Below are positions 46,026 through 56,910 of a stretch of 64,000 bases of DNA, piece after piece; positions within the stretch are counted from its first letter, which is position 1, and each line of letters opens with the position of its first letter. Source of the DNA: Paraconiothyrium sp. Pb-2020. Its lineage: Eukaryota; Ascomycota; Dothideomycetes; Pleosporales; Didymosphaeriaceae. The stretch spans positions 5,146,001-5,210,000 of the forward strand of contig JAJUBI010000002.1 in assembly GCA_022419385.1 (NCBI GenBank). Reading direction: 5' to 3'. A program made the position numbers and the translations under genes. The notes beneath the pieces were generated by a model, which saw only the letters and a list, made by a program, of their open reading frames with translations, was not told where the DNA came from and searched no databases.

Positions 46026-47640
46026 TCAGGTCCTTCTCTTCTGCATGCCCACCTTACGTTTACCGCGCACATCCCTACCCTCTTCAATCTGCAGCAACGC
46101 CTCCCTCTTCTTCTCCGTAACAGGCTTCAATGCTTCCCTCACAACTCTGCCCTCAACACTGACACTCTCCTCCTCGTACTCTTCCAGCTTCTTGCCAACG
46201 CGTTCTTCAATGGCATGAATCAAATCGACATCTCGTTGCCCGATGAGCGTAACGCTGTGACCGACTCTACCCGCACGCGCAGTACGACCCACGCGATGGA
46301 TGTAGTCGTCCGGATCACGCGGGACATCAAAGTTGATAACAAGTGCAACTTCCGGGATATCGAGACCTCGGGCTGCGACGTCGGTGGCAACAAGGATTCT
46401 GGCAGCTTGAGCGCGGAAGCGAGCGAGATTGCTGACTCGTTCTGCTTGCTTGAGGCCAGAGTGGAGGGCTGTTACGCGGTGTTCTAGGAGTCGGAGCATG
46501 TATTCCAGGAGAGTGGCTGTCTTGGTTCGATTGCAGAATATGATGACGGACTTTTTGAGGTTTTCTGACGATAGTCAGTATATTATACATAGTTAGACAT
46601 GCTTAGAGCGCACGTACCTGGAGTGCTGAGAAGGACGTGGAGATAGCACTCTTTATGCGTGACTGGGGCCATGATATACAGCTGCTGCAACTTCGGTGGA
46701 ACTGCCAACGTCTCGGTGTCGACTTCACACACAAAGATCGGCGGCTTCCCGGGTGTGCGCGGTCGCTCCTTCAAAGCCAGAACCTCAGGCGTTACGGTAG
46801 CAGTGAAGAGTAAAGTTTGTCTTCGCTCTGGTGGGGGCAGAACTGACAGACATGTCTCTAGATCTGGAAGCATGGATCCTCTGCCGGGAGCGAGAAGACG
46901 GTCTGCTTCATCGAACACGACAAAGCGAACTCGTCTCAAACCGCAGATCGTGTCCTCTCCCGAAGTCTTGATGTGTTCCGCAAGGCGCCCGGGCGTCGCT
47001 ATTACTATATGCGGGCGCGACGCAAGCTGCAGTGCTTGCTCGCGCTGATCTGCGCCACCTGTGATTAGGATGACCTTTACGGACTGTCGGGCCCCAATAG
47101 CTTTTACTTGTTCAAAGATCTGAATAGCAAGCTCGCGTGTAGGACTGTACAATCATCAGTATGCTGCATCTGACTAAATGAATTATAACAAAGCACATAC
47201 GTAACCATTAGGGCGTATATGCCGCACGGATCTTCGGACCATTTCTGCAATATAGGTACGGAGAAGGCGACTGTTTTACCTGTACCAGTACGTGAGCCAC
47301 CGATGCAGTCTCTGCCCTTCAATATTTCTGGTATACAGGCTTGCTGAATCCCGGTAGGCCTCTTGATTTCCATGGATGCTAGTGATGCGATCAACCATGG
47401 AGAGACATCGAGAGAAGCAAAGCTGACTTTCTCGGAAGTATTTGGTTTCTCTGATGCCTCAGCTGCTCGGGATCCAGCCTGGGCACGTGACGGTGCGACG
47501 GTCTGTTTCGCTTTGATGCGCGAAGTGGTGGCAAGTGGTTGCTGCACGGGGGTTTCGATCGGTGACAGCCTCCTCTTCTTCCTGGAGCCGTTCTGCTCCA
47601 ACATACTCTCATCGCTAGAATACGAAGATATTGAGGCCAT
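46026..47640 (-). CDS. DBP8: Dbp8-type DEAD-box RNA helicase
   Basis: A 501-residue ATP-dependent RNA helicase of the Dbp8 group, needed in yeast for early 18S rRNA processing in the nucleolus. Exons are 47640-47201, 47144-46618 and 46564-46026. An N-terminal tail with an Arg/Lys cluster (SRKKRRL) precedes the core: Q motif (FASLDVSPWL..GIQQACIP), motif I SRTGTGKT, Ia PTRELA, II DEAD in VVFDEADRLL, III as TAT rather than SAT, V VATDVAARGLDIP and VI HRVGRTARAG. The GTGTGKT P-loop replaces the more usual GSGKT. A longer start at 47676 (MLRLQR..) is possible; I favour 47640, which gives the acidic/Ser start usual for Dbp8. The C-terminus is basic (RGKRKVGMQKRR). Confidence 0.93.
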
Positions 47641-48814
47641 CTCTTTTTGCGTGATACTACGTTGCAGTCTCAGCATGTATCGTGGTGGTTTTGAAGGCTT
47701 CGCGCCATTTTTTTCGTGCAGGGGTGCGTTCACGCTAACCCTATCGATAAACGCACAGACCACCAGCTTCTTTGGGCTTCTATAAATGCATGCATTCTTG
47801 CTGCCAACTTTTTTTCTTGTACTGAACACTTTTCCAGAGCATCGAAATTATATCTCTCAAGCTTCAAGGATCACGTATACAATGCGTGAGCATGGACATA
47901 CAATGATTACTCCAGCGCTAAGGCCGGGATGAAGGTACATGTACACCTTGCAGTGTACATACCTAGGTAGTGGAGAGACGCCAGTGCAAACAGAATTTGG
48001 AATCCGGAAGATATGGGGAAAGTTGCCGAGATAACTCTCAGCTCTTAGCTCTACACTGCGACTTTGCCTGCCATCTCTTAAAACCCGGATCCGCGTGGAG
48101 TATAGCATACCTACACAAGATTGGAGCATCGTCTGAGTAGATTGATGCATCCAAGCAACGATTAGCTCTATGCAGCATAATTGTTGCTTGGCAGATCTCA
48201 ACGAGCGTTAGACGTTGAGACATTCGGAACTTGAGACCGCGATGACCTGCTGTTGCTGAAGCTACCTAAACATATAGTCACTGACCGCAATTGCCTGTGT
48301 ATACAGACCAACAGAATCAGGTGCCGCTCCCCTTTGCATTTATGGACATAAGAAAATTGATTTACTTACACGCGGCCCGGCCTTGGTGCGCTTTCCGTGC
48401 AGTGTTACCAATGTTTCACCCGGGTTGGTCCTCAACAGTTGAATACCCCACAGAAGTCTCGCCAAGTTTATTTACCCTCACACTATCACAGAGACCACCC
48501 TCAGCGAACTAACAGGTGCGGGCGGCCGTCGAACTATTTTGTGAATATCTATACGCGCTAACCGAACCCACGATCAATCTACTTACTCGCCGACAGTATC
48601 TGTAGCTGATCGAGCGCATCTCCGTCCGGTCCGTCAAACTTTCAGTCCCTTTCACTTCAGTTGAACAGCACGCAACTTGGACACCCAGGGTGCACGCAAA
48701 CGGTGCGAAGCTCGACACCTTGGTCACCACGGTCATAAGCCCTGCTCCGCCGCAGTCCCTCATGAGAACGGCCGAATTCACGCTGCCCCGCAACCTCAAC
48801 CGCCTGAACACAAA
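47641..48814. promoter_or_regulatory. Divergent intergenic region
   Basis: Promoters of Dbp8 (minus) and of the next plus-strand gene. The frame of the plus-strand gene is open back to a TTG at 48677, but no ATG occurs before 48815. Nothing else recognised. Confidence 0.5.
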
Positions 48815-49816
48815 ATGCCGACCACGCCACCGAGTTTTATCTTGGACGTGGACTTCGACTTCGACCACGACTTCAAGATCGACTTTAACATGGACGTCGA
48901 CATCGACGCCCTTGTCCGCGACCTTTATCCGGAAACCCCTGCCGTTCAGCCGCATTCATTCGCACAAGACTGGCGCAGGCTACCGCAAAAGTTGCGCCTT
49001 GTCATCCTCACCTACGTGTTCTTGCGCGACCATGCTATAGACCATGCAGAATACAACAAGGTCTTGGATACTTTCTATCACCCGCTTCTACTGACGGACT
49101 CCGCCAGCGTTGCGACTGAGGCTTTGTTCACTCACAACCGCTTCACGGTCTCGCTTAGCTCGAAGCAATACCCTTCACCGGCACACAGCATGTGGATACG
49201 TCGGATTGAGATTGATACGACGGTTGAGGAAATTGTCCCGGGCTGGTCTTTCCTTGAGAAGCTCTGTACTGGCGCATTTGGTTTCGACAAGCTCTCCGAG
49301 ATAGACATCAAGTTGACTTCGACTATTACCCCGGAGGAACTCCGAGCTTCCAGGACGATTTCGATAATCGACCATGGATTGTCACCTGCGGACCTCACAC
49401 TTATCGTACCGAAGGTCAAGAAGCTAACACTTACACGCAAGATCATCTTCAAGAAGCACATAAGGTGCCTGCTTATGCCCATTCCTCAGTTCCTTTCTGT
49501 ACCCAGCGGTCATGCTGAACCGCTGTCTTTCTGGGATAGGATACATCTGAGGGAGACTACTCTCGAGGATTTCTATGCCTCGGCTGGAATTATCGATCAT
49601 GACGGACGAGTACATACTTATGGCCAGTTGCCGTGGCCGGAGGTGGATGATGCAGCTGTTGGTCCTTACAAGCTCGGCACACTTGCAGGTCTACAGGTCA
49701 CCCGGATCCAAACGCTTCAACACACAATCTCCCCACCGTATCCGCCCAGCGAACACGAACAGGAGCAGACCCACAGGTATTTCGCGCGCACCCTCACCCT
49801 CCAGCAGCGACATTGA
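48815..49816 (+). CDS. F-box-like hypothetical protein
   Basis: A 333-residue single-exon protein. An acidic, aromatic N-terminus (VDFDFDHDF) leads to a segment like the F-box-like motif common in ascomycete hypothetical proteins (about residues 50-90: WRRLPQKLRLVILTYVFL). The typical continuation follows: PLLLTDSASVATEALFTHNRF, then WIRRIEIDTTVEEI. The remainder has no known domain. Such proteins are numerous and poorly understood; some may be SCF adaptors. A 29-base minisatellite begins 76 bases after its stop. Confidence 0.75.
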   Translation: MPTTPPSFILDVDFDFDHDFKIDFNMDVDIDALVRDLYPETPAVQPHSFAQDWRRLPQKLRLVILTYVFLRDHAIDHAEYNKVLDTFYHPLLLTDSASVATEALFTHNRFTVSLSSKQYPSPAHSMWIRRIEIDTTVEEIVPGWSFLEKLCTGAFGFDKLSEIDIKLTSTITPEELRASRTISIIDHGLSPADLTLIVPKVKKLTLTRKIIFKKHIRCLLMPIPQFLSVPSGHAEPLSFWDRIHLRETTLEDFYASAGIIDHDGRVHTYGQLPWPEVDDAAVGPYKLGTLAGLQVTRIQTLQHTISPPYPPSEHEQEQTHRYFARTLTLQQRH

Positions 49817-49891
49817 AGCGATATGTGGTCCTGAACCTGACCACGAATCATTGTCTCGAAGGCCTGGCTGACACCTACCTGGACGGTTGAC

Positions 49892-50007
49892 AAGCTTGTC
49901 GGTTGCGGAGAGTAGGGAAGAAGTTTGTCATTTGCGGAGAGGAAGAAAGAAGTTTGTCATTTGCGGAGAGGATAAGACGATCATCGACTGCGGTGAAGAA
50001 TGAAGAA
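49892..50007. repeat. 29-base minisatellite, about four copies
   Basis: Copies begin near 49892, 49921, 49950 and 49979. The two middle copies are almost identical (aagtttgtcatttgcggaga core); the outer ones are diverged (aagcttgtcggttgcgg; atcatcgactgcgg). It lies in the 3' flank of the F-box-like gene. The remainder of the gap to 50529 shows no gene. Confidence 0.85.
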
Positions 50008-50529
50008 GCTCACTGACTTCCAAAGAAACCTCGAGTATCGGTATCAGTGGTTATGACGAAGCTGCAATTAGTAGTGTTTTACTTCGTGTTCTGCAGCGAC
50101 AACAAGCTTCATGAGATGCTAAGATTAGCTGATCATGTTTGATTTTAAGATTGTTTCCAGAATAAATGCGTGAGGAAATCCAAGAATACTTCTTCCTACT
50201 GTCTGATCGCATGTTTGGTTACCATGTCCATTGTAGCCGTCTCAAGAAATATTTTGGCAATTTAGTTGCAGAGCACTGCACACCCTCACTTGCATATTCA
50301 GACAAGTCGCATTGCACTCAACTGATATTCGGTCTCAGTCACAAGGTATCATACGGGCCTGAAATATCATGATTTGCATTCTTCATTATGTACCCAATTT
50401 TCTGCTGGGAAAAACCGAATGCCTTTCCACCACTCTGGAGGCCCAAGATGAGACTGTATGGCTCCTAGGCCTTGACTCGCTGAGTGTTTCCAGAATGAAA
50501 CGTTCTGCTGCTGCTTCGTAACATGGTTT

Positions 50530-51693
50530 TCATACGCCGGTTTTGTCGTCGGTACGACCGATCAGCTCGTCGATTTTCCGCCATCGAAAACCAGGCTCTT
50601 GGAATGTATGCTTCCAATTCTCCTCCCAAGTCTTGTTGACGTGCCATGCTGAAGGAAATCTAGGATACTGCCCGTATAGTTTCTCGATGTACCTCGACGC
50701 CGCAAACGAAACGTAATTGTCGTTGGTGAGGCTCGCTCTGAGCGGGGCAACGCTTGCCAATAGCTTCGCCGCGCCACTACCATAAGTTTTGTGCTCTCCG
50801 CTCTTCAGATCAATGGGATAGTCACTACAACCTTTATATGGATCTCCCCTGAATGGATTATGGCATTGTATGGCTGGCACTGTACCGATGTGAAGACCTT
50901 CATGAAGGAAGATCCACGCACGAAGCTTTCAAAGTCAGAGTTGGGCACTGAAATTAATGAAGATTGGGTGGAACTACTTACAGAATTCGCATTGAAGTCA
51001 TTAGATCGTGACTCATGATTCTCTAGCAGAGAATGCAATTCGTCTAGGCCGAGCAATTTAAAGTAATATGGACAGAGTGTTACTTTCGGGAGATGACCCT
51101 TGCGTGAGGACTGGTACGCAATATCCCCTTCAGTGCACTTGGGTGTCTGCTCCTTGACGCAATGAATCTGTACACGACGGTCCGGGGGAAAAAGGGTACT
51201 CGACATTTCGGGGTAAGTTCCTGTCGCTCTCCACAGTGTGTCTGGAAAATATATTAGCTCACGTTTAGTATCCAGCACGTATTTGAGACTCACTCAATAT
51301 TCTTGTGCGATCAGCATCAGCTTCGGCGCCCGGTTCCCAGCTTAGGCTACCCCAGTGCTCCTTAGCCGCCTCAGTGCTCCAGTCAAGTGTGAATGCACCA
51401 CCAGCTTCGACGTAGGATTCTAGATCGGGGAACTCTGCTGCGAGCGTGGGGTCAACTGCCTCAAGACCCGCCAAAGCGATGGTTTGCGCGTCAATCTTAT
51501 CCTGCATGATCATTGCCTGATGCTCGGGCGAACATTCAACGAAGTCCACCAACTCGATCTGCGAGAGGGTTGATTGACTGGTGATGTCATAAAATATGAA
51601 CGTTGCCATGTACCAGGTCGAGAAAGTTATGAACGAAATGGATAAAAGAATGGCTAGCCAGTTGAAAAGTCCGAGGACCTTCGAATGATTCAT
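50530..51693 (-). CDS. Membrane-anchored HExxH metalloprotease (M35-like)
   Basis: A 351-residue putative zinc metallopeptidase. Exons are 51693-51294, 51241-50982 and 50925-50530. A single hydrophobic segment at residues 9-34 (LFNWLAILLSISFITF..) acts as signal anchor or uncleaved signal, which places the rest in the secretory lumen or outside. The zinc motif HEGLH is at 228-232 (AWIFLHEGLH). Downstream, KTYGSGAAKLLA and NDNYVSFA resemble the segment after the zinc site in deuterolysin-like and other fungal 'putative peptidase' proteins. Cysteines at CPYYF, QCHNP and KGCSDYP could form disulfides. The second acceptor was chosen because the HEGLH frame has a stop immediately before it. The assignment to M35 is tentative; substrate unknown. 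Confidence 0.75.
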
Positions 51694-51999
51694 CGTGATG
51701 ATCGATTGGAGGATCTATGGACCTGCGTTGAGTTGAGCGTGAGGGTAGGGTATGTTTACTGAGTGGGTATGGGGGTTGCAGCCAACGTGAGCTTCTTATA
51801 TGCGTTTATCGATGCGCATTGGGCACTTGTGATTTACTTGAGTGGAAATCTAGGAGGAGGCCAATGCACGGAGGTAAATAACCGCTTCAAGGCTTGCAAA
51901 CAAGCATCATTCGCTCCTCACGTCGGTGAAAAAGAGCCGACCTCCAACAACCCACAGTGGCAGACACAGAACCATGAACTAGGTCTTTCATATCAATGC
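51694..51999. other. Short intergenic region
   Basis: 306 bases between the metalloprotease start and the end of the transporter gene. Holds the protease promoter; nothing else seen. Confidence 0.5.
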
Positions 52000-53494
52000 T
52001 CATACCTGCCCACTATCCCTCTTATCCTGCGCCTTCTTCATAAGTCCATCCTCAAGCTCCACCTGCGTCTGCCCAAACATCAGACTCCCCTTCACCACAC
52101 CCCAGAGAGTCAAGCCCAAATTACCGAAATACATAATCACCAACATCACTGTCAAAGCCGTCGTCAAAGTCCGACAAGCCGGCGAATCCATCGAATAGCT
52201 TAGTTCTTGCCATGCCGTTGTCAGTACGGCCGAGGGGAAGATGAGGCTCCACCAAACCAGCGAGTACTTCGCCTGCCGCCTGACAACGTGTTCGACGACT
52301 CCGTACACGGAGATGGATGCGCAGAGGTAGCCGAAGCCGAGGAGCAGTAGTGTGAAGAGAAGGCCTGCAGCGTCGAGACCCTGGGCCGTTTCTTGCGTCC
52401 AGAAGGTACCATACCTGGGTGGGTGGACGGATGAGGGCTTGTAGGTGGCTAGACGCATGTAGTATGATGCTGATTCACCGAGGAGCTGAAAGGCTGTTGA
52501 GAGTTGGCCACAGGGACCGATCTAAATAAGATTGTTAGTTCTGTGAACAAAGCAAACAAATTCGAAACTTACCAGTATGAAGATTGCAGGACGCTCCATA
52601 GGCCCGGTCCATCCCGCTGAGAATAGCCGATGGAAGTACATCGTATACAAGATTATGGCCATGAATAGCGCGACGCCAATCGCGAAGTATCCAACGACCA
52701 GCATAGGCACCGCCATCCTACTACTCATGCCCTCTGAAAACACCGTGATGAACTCGGCCTCCGTTCCAGCCGTAGCGAGTCCCACCGGTGCCATGAACAA
52801 CACCGGCGTCAAGACGCGATCGACCTGGTTGCCGGTATTGAACAGAACGATTAATACCACTAGGCATGTGACAAATATTCAGAGCAGACCGATCCATCAG
52901 ACACATAGGCAAGGATAGTGAAACCATGCCCGCCCCAGACGGCTGTGCTGACTTGTGAGGCTGTCAGTCCAGCAATGATCATCAGGGAGATTGGAGGAAT
53001 CGCATAAGCACCGAGTTCAACTGGATCTCGTAAGGCGCGGCGGGCGGCAACGTGCGGGTAGATAGTCCATCGAGCCAGCATGACGATCATGAAGAAGACG
53101 AATAGGACTATCTCGAAGACGTAGAGGATGTTGGCGAGTATGCCAAGCCAGCGAGCAGGATAGGCGAATGGCCCGTTTAGAACGATTGCAAGACCGCCTG
53201 TTGAGATGACAATGGCGAACTGTTACCACTCACGTTGATCAGCATGCGTCTACATCGTGCAAAAAAGTTGCACCACAAGACAGTCTATGTATGGTGTGTG
53301 GTTCATGCCCACATGGGCTTGGAATTTTCAAGCGCAGTGCCCCATTTTGTCGTAGCATGCCTATAGTGGCGTATAGAACGCTTGTGGAGATTCTTGCTTC
53401 TGCGTCTCTTGTGCTGCTCGGTTTCCGTATCGTCGTCTGTTAGCGACCAAGGAATTTCCAGTCCCTCAAATCCCTCTGGTCGCGGCAAAGGCAT
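52000..53494 (-). pseudogene. TDT-family (Mae1/Ssu1-like) transporter, probably broken
   Basis: A ten-span tellurite-resistance/dicarboxylate transporter of the malate permease/sulfite pump family. Segments are 53494-53309, 53219 to about 52900, then about 52897-52573, and 52521-52000. FAIVISTGGLAIVL (span one), ILAYV, and RPAIFILIGPCGQLSTAF (the conserved IGP segment, across a 51-base intron) identify the family. Two problems appear. The first intron (89 bases) fits only with a GC donor (tgg|gcatga). Near 52900 the frame shifts, and the hydrophobic continuation (WIGLL*IFVTCLVVLIVLF) contains two TGA codons where family members have Trp or similar. An intron across the spot would need a donor of the wrong phase. 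A sequencing error cannot be excluded. Whether malate or sulfite was the substrate is unknown. Confidence 0.65.
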
Positions 53495-54510
53495 GAAGTT
53501 TGATTTAGTAAGCGAGCTTCTTTCAGGCGGGATCAATCAGGCCGGTGAAAGAAGGTCAAACAAAGGGGAAGCGAGCTGCTCTTTTGCCTGAACCTGGTCA
53601 TCTCACAGTATATTTGACAAAACTTCTCTATGACACAGTATTGATGCTCAGATCAAATCTCAAGCCGAATACTCGAATCAGGAGCGTGGTATTACTGGAT
53701 TTTTGTATCCGTCAAATCCGCTCTAGAGGCCTCTTCAGCTCTTCAGCTTATCATGAAGTAAATTTTCCACTGCGTTTAGACATCGCCATCAAACATTGAA
53801 TCCACCTGCGACAGGGAGTCCTTTTATCTTCTATTACACTGAAGCTTGGGGACATGTGAGTTAACGACTAAGATAAAGGGATAGGACGACGAAGCGGAGT
53901 AGAGAAACAGAAGTCCTGGGCTACAGAGCTAGCGTCACGGATGCATGCACCCGAATAGTCGCCTCAAGACTCCCCACAACACTTCTGTTCATCAACTAGA
54001 CTAGAAGCTTGCTTAATTCACAACATCTCTATGACATAATCGAGTTCGGCCTCGCGTATTCGGGAGCTTCATCATGACGTGCTGATAAATGCGGGTCCCT
54101 CCATTTTCACGCCCTGATGCGCCAGGGACATGAACCGCCCTGAAACTCAATCTTCGCGTCCTCTGATTGGCTCCCATCAGGGCCCCGTATTTGCATTCCT
54201 CCGACTTTCTACACCAGCGCCCAAAGTGGAATCAAGCGATCCACATCGGAGGTCCACCAGCCTTGCAACACCGATGCGATTGAGATGGAAGTTTGCGATA
54301 TCCCATCATTGCGCATGCTAGCTTGTGAACTGGTGGTCGGATCGGACGAAAGTTCGAAGAAGGGCAAATGAGTGTCAAAGACATAAATATGTGCGCGAGC
54401 ACTGGAAAGAGGATGGCATTCCACTCAAGCACCACCTCTGCAGTTCCATCTCTACCATCTTCAACACCAATCACTAGAGTCAAACGACCATTCTCCTCGC
54501 CATCCCAGCT
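53495..54510. promoter_or_regulatory. Divergent intergenic region
   Basis: 1,016 bases between the broken transporter (minus) and the NmrA-like gene (plus). Short frames only. An AT-rich part lies around 53620-53800. Confidence 0.5.
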
Positions 54511-55413
54511 ATGCCGCAGCCCCTCCGCCGCATACTCGTCTCAGGCGCAACCGGAAAACAAGGCGGCGCCCTCATCGCCTCCCTCCTCTCCCACCCAACA
54601 CCAACCTTCGAAATCTACGCCCTAACCCGCAATCCAAAATCGCGCTCTGCACTTGCCCTCTCCTCGAAACCAAACGTAAAGGTCATCCAGGGCGACTTCT
54701 CAAACCCATCCGCCATCTTCGCGCAGATCCCAAAACCATGGGGTTTCTTCAGCGTGACGAACCCCATGAACGCTGCGCGCGAGGAGGCGCAGGGTAAGGC
54801 TATGACGAGCGCTGCTCTCGCCGCGGGTGTAAGGCACGTGGTCTTCACTGCGACGGATCGCGGTATCAATTCCGACGAAAACGTGACTGTTGTCCCGCAT
54901 TTCGCGAGCAAGTTCCGCATTGAGCAGGATATCATCGCGCAGAGCAGGGAGAGTGGAGGGACGTATACGTTTCTGAGGCCGGTTGCGTTTTACGAGAATC
55001 TGACAGACGACTTTCTCGGCAAGGGATTCGTGAGTGTGTGGCGTATTAATGGAGATGACTCGAGGATTAAGTTTGTGAGCACGAAAGATATCGGGAAGGT
55101 CGCGGCGGAAGCGTTTCTCAAGGCGGACGAGGAGCGGTATAGGAATAAGGCGATTGCGCTTGCGGGAGATGATTTGAGCTTGAGCGAGTTCGCGAGGATT
55201 TTCGAAGAGGAGACGGGGAAGAAGCTACCGGAGACGTTTGGGGTTGTGGGGAGGGGCCTGAGGTGGGCATTGCATGAGCAGTTGGGGATTATGTTTGATT
55301 GGTTTAAGAGCGATGGGTTTGGGGTTGATGTGAAGGAGAATAAGAAGCAATTCCCATTCTTGAAGGATTTCAGGGCGTGGTTGAGGACGGAGAGTGCGTG
55401 GCGGAAGGAGTAG
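54511..55413 (+). CDS. NmrA-like NAD(P)-binding protein
   Basis: A 300-residue atypical short-chain dehydrogenase of the NmrA/HSCARG group. These proteins sense the NAD(P) state, and NmrA itself represses the GATA factor AreA; other members are enzymes of side pathways. The Rossmann motif is VSGATGKQGG (residues 10-19). After the second strand comes LTRNPKSRSALAL, where an Arg usually contacts the NADP phosphate. GDFSNPSAIF, GVRHVVFTATDRG and FLRPVAFYENL follow in the usual order. The last gives the position that holds an active-site Tyr in true SDRs; no YxxxK is seen, which suggests a sensor or non-classical role. Single exon, no lesion. Confidence 0.92.
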   Translation: MPQPLRRILVSGATGKQGGALIASLLSHPTPTFEIYALTRNPKSRSALALSSKPNVKVIQGDFSNPSAIFAQIPKPWGFFSVTNPMNAAREEAQGKAMTSAALAAGVRHVVFTATDRGINSDENVTVVPHFASKFRIEQDIIAQSRESGGTYTFLRPVAFYENLTDDFLGKGFVSVWRINGDDSRIKFVSTKDIGKVAAEAFLKADEERYRNKAIALAGDDLSLSEFARIFEEETGKKLPETFGVVGRGLRWALHEQLGIMFDWFKSDGFGVDVKENKKQFPFLKDFRAWLRTESAWRKE

Positions 55414-56096
55414 ATGACAAGCTTATGTTTGCCTTGAGTATGTACCATTTACTATCTGTATGTGCTTTTATATCAATTCATTGGGATAACTCGCGTTGCT
55501 AATGTCGTTCCGTGTCTCTAATTAGATGCTATCATCTTTTAGTTCTATATAATTTTCATTAGCTGCGCCATTTTTCACATACGACCATAGGACACTGAAA
55601 ACTAGGCTTCCCGTCCGCTCAGCCATATATAAGCAGTGTACCGGCGGATTAGTAGTTGCGTGGGTGACCAGCAGCGAATACCCGCTGTTGTATGTTCTTC
55701 CCTTTTTTTTTCGATTTTTGTTTGGCGTGGTCGAACTTTTGTGGGCCTTTAGACCGGCGCACGAGTAAGCGATCGAGCTACTATCATCGGAATCGCTTGC
55801 GTAATTAGTCGTGAGCCTCAGATGGGCAACACAAAGAATCACGAAATAGAAGTGGCATGGAAGACAGGAAAGCTCTCATGATATATAACCAAAAGTCTTA
55901 CTTCTTCTCATAGAGCATGAATATGTCCGAATGCCTAAACATGCCTGCTGAGGCCGGACGCTTCTGAAGGAACTATTGTCTAGGATGAGTAGTAGGCAGC
56001 ACAATTCATCTCCCCCACTTTCTTAAACGCATTTGATGATTTCGTGGTGGTACCGAAGGGTCGTCCGCCTGTAGGAGTATATCAGGCGTTCAACTA
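55414..56096. other. Convergent intergenic region
   Basis: 3' flanks of the NmrA-like and Nudix-like genes. Frames are short; the middle is AT-rich. Nothing recognised. Confidence 0.5.
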
Positions 56097-56910
56097 TCAA
56101 ACAGGATCGGGAGAGCGCATTAGACACGGAGGATACTCTTCTGTGTCCCACACAAGCTTGCCGTCACAATCGACAGCACTACGGTCCCAATCGACATGGA
56201 GGTTCTCTCTCTTCAGCTTGATCAATGAAGAGAATGTCGCATAAAACCCGGGGATCAGGTCCCAGGAGCGGAATTCCCACTGAGAATAGATATCGGGCTG
56301 GCGGACCTGTCAGGCGGTGTGAGTACTCATTTGGATCACGGCAGACAAGACTTCCTACCTGAGGTTTCTCCCCTCGGCCGGTGGGCCTATGGCAGACAAC
56401 GAATATGGTGACCAGATGACGTTTCTCTCTCGTAACACAGTCGGTGGCGACGTCATTGACGGCATCGAAGATGCTAATATCTGTTCCGGTGGGATTTTCG
56501 GGCGTTACCACCTTCAAGCCTGACTGCTCCAAAACATAATCTATGGCTGTCTGCTGGATGGACTTTCCGAACGGAAGAGGACCACCTGGAAAAGCCCACA
56601 TGCCTTAGGGTTTAAAGTCAGTGAGGTGTTGGCCGGAAGGAAGGTCCTCCAGGACAGGCAATTTACCAATACCAGGCGCAGCCGCACGCTTGCCAACCAA
56701 GAAGCCCCAGCCATCGTCCTCAGTGTCACCTACGACCATAGCTTGGATGAAGACTGTAGGCTGTGGTTTAATTTGGGCAGTCTTTAAGATCTTCGCGTTC
56801 TCTGGCTTGTCCACATCTTTCTCAGCTTTGCGCTTGTGAGACTCGTTGCCCGCCGCGGGAATGGCCGTGCCGTTTTGGCGTTGTTTGTCAGCCATCGTGA
56901 TAAGGTTCAT
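56097..56910 (-). CDS. Nudix-fold protein with degenerate Nudix box
   Basis: A 232-residue protein in three exons, 56910-56667, 56603-56359 and 56306-56097. A basic, disordered N-terminus (SHKRKAEKD) precedes a Nudix fold: VFIQAMVV, WGFLVGKRA, then GMWAFPGGPLPFGKS. It ends with WEFRSWDLIPGFYATFSSLI, which matches the closing helix of dinucleotide-type Nudix enzymes. In the Nudix box (G-x5-E-x7-R-E-U-x-E-E-x-G-U) the first Glu is Lys, the REU Arg-Glu is Asp-Tyr, and the second Glu of EE is Gln. Catalysis is therefore doubtful; a binding or regulatory role is possible. The first intron (63 bases) removes an apparent stop in the longer frame. A second ATG lies 15 bases inside the chosen start. 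Confidence 0.82.

Noticed and set aside
52860..52920. A 45-base intron in the TDT transporter (GTGTCT..CCTAG) to explain the broken frame
   Set aside because: The donor leaves phase 0 or 2 while the acceptor needs phase 1, so the product would stop at once; the skipped bases also read as a hydrophobic span.
56604..56666. In-frame stop in the Nudix-like gene as a pseudogene lesion
   Set aside because: A GTAAAT..CTAAG intron with a CACTGAC branch site removes it and joins the frame exactly.
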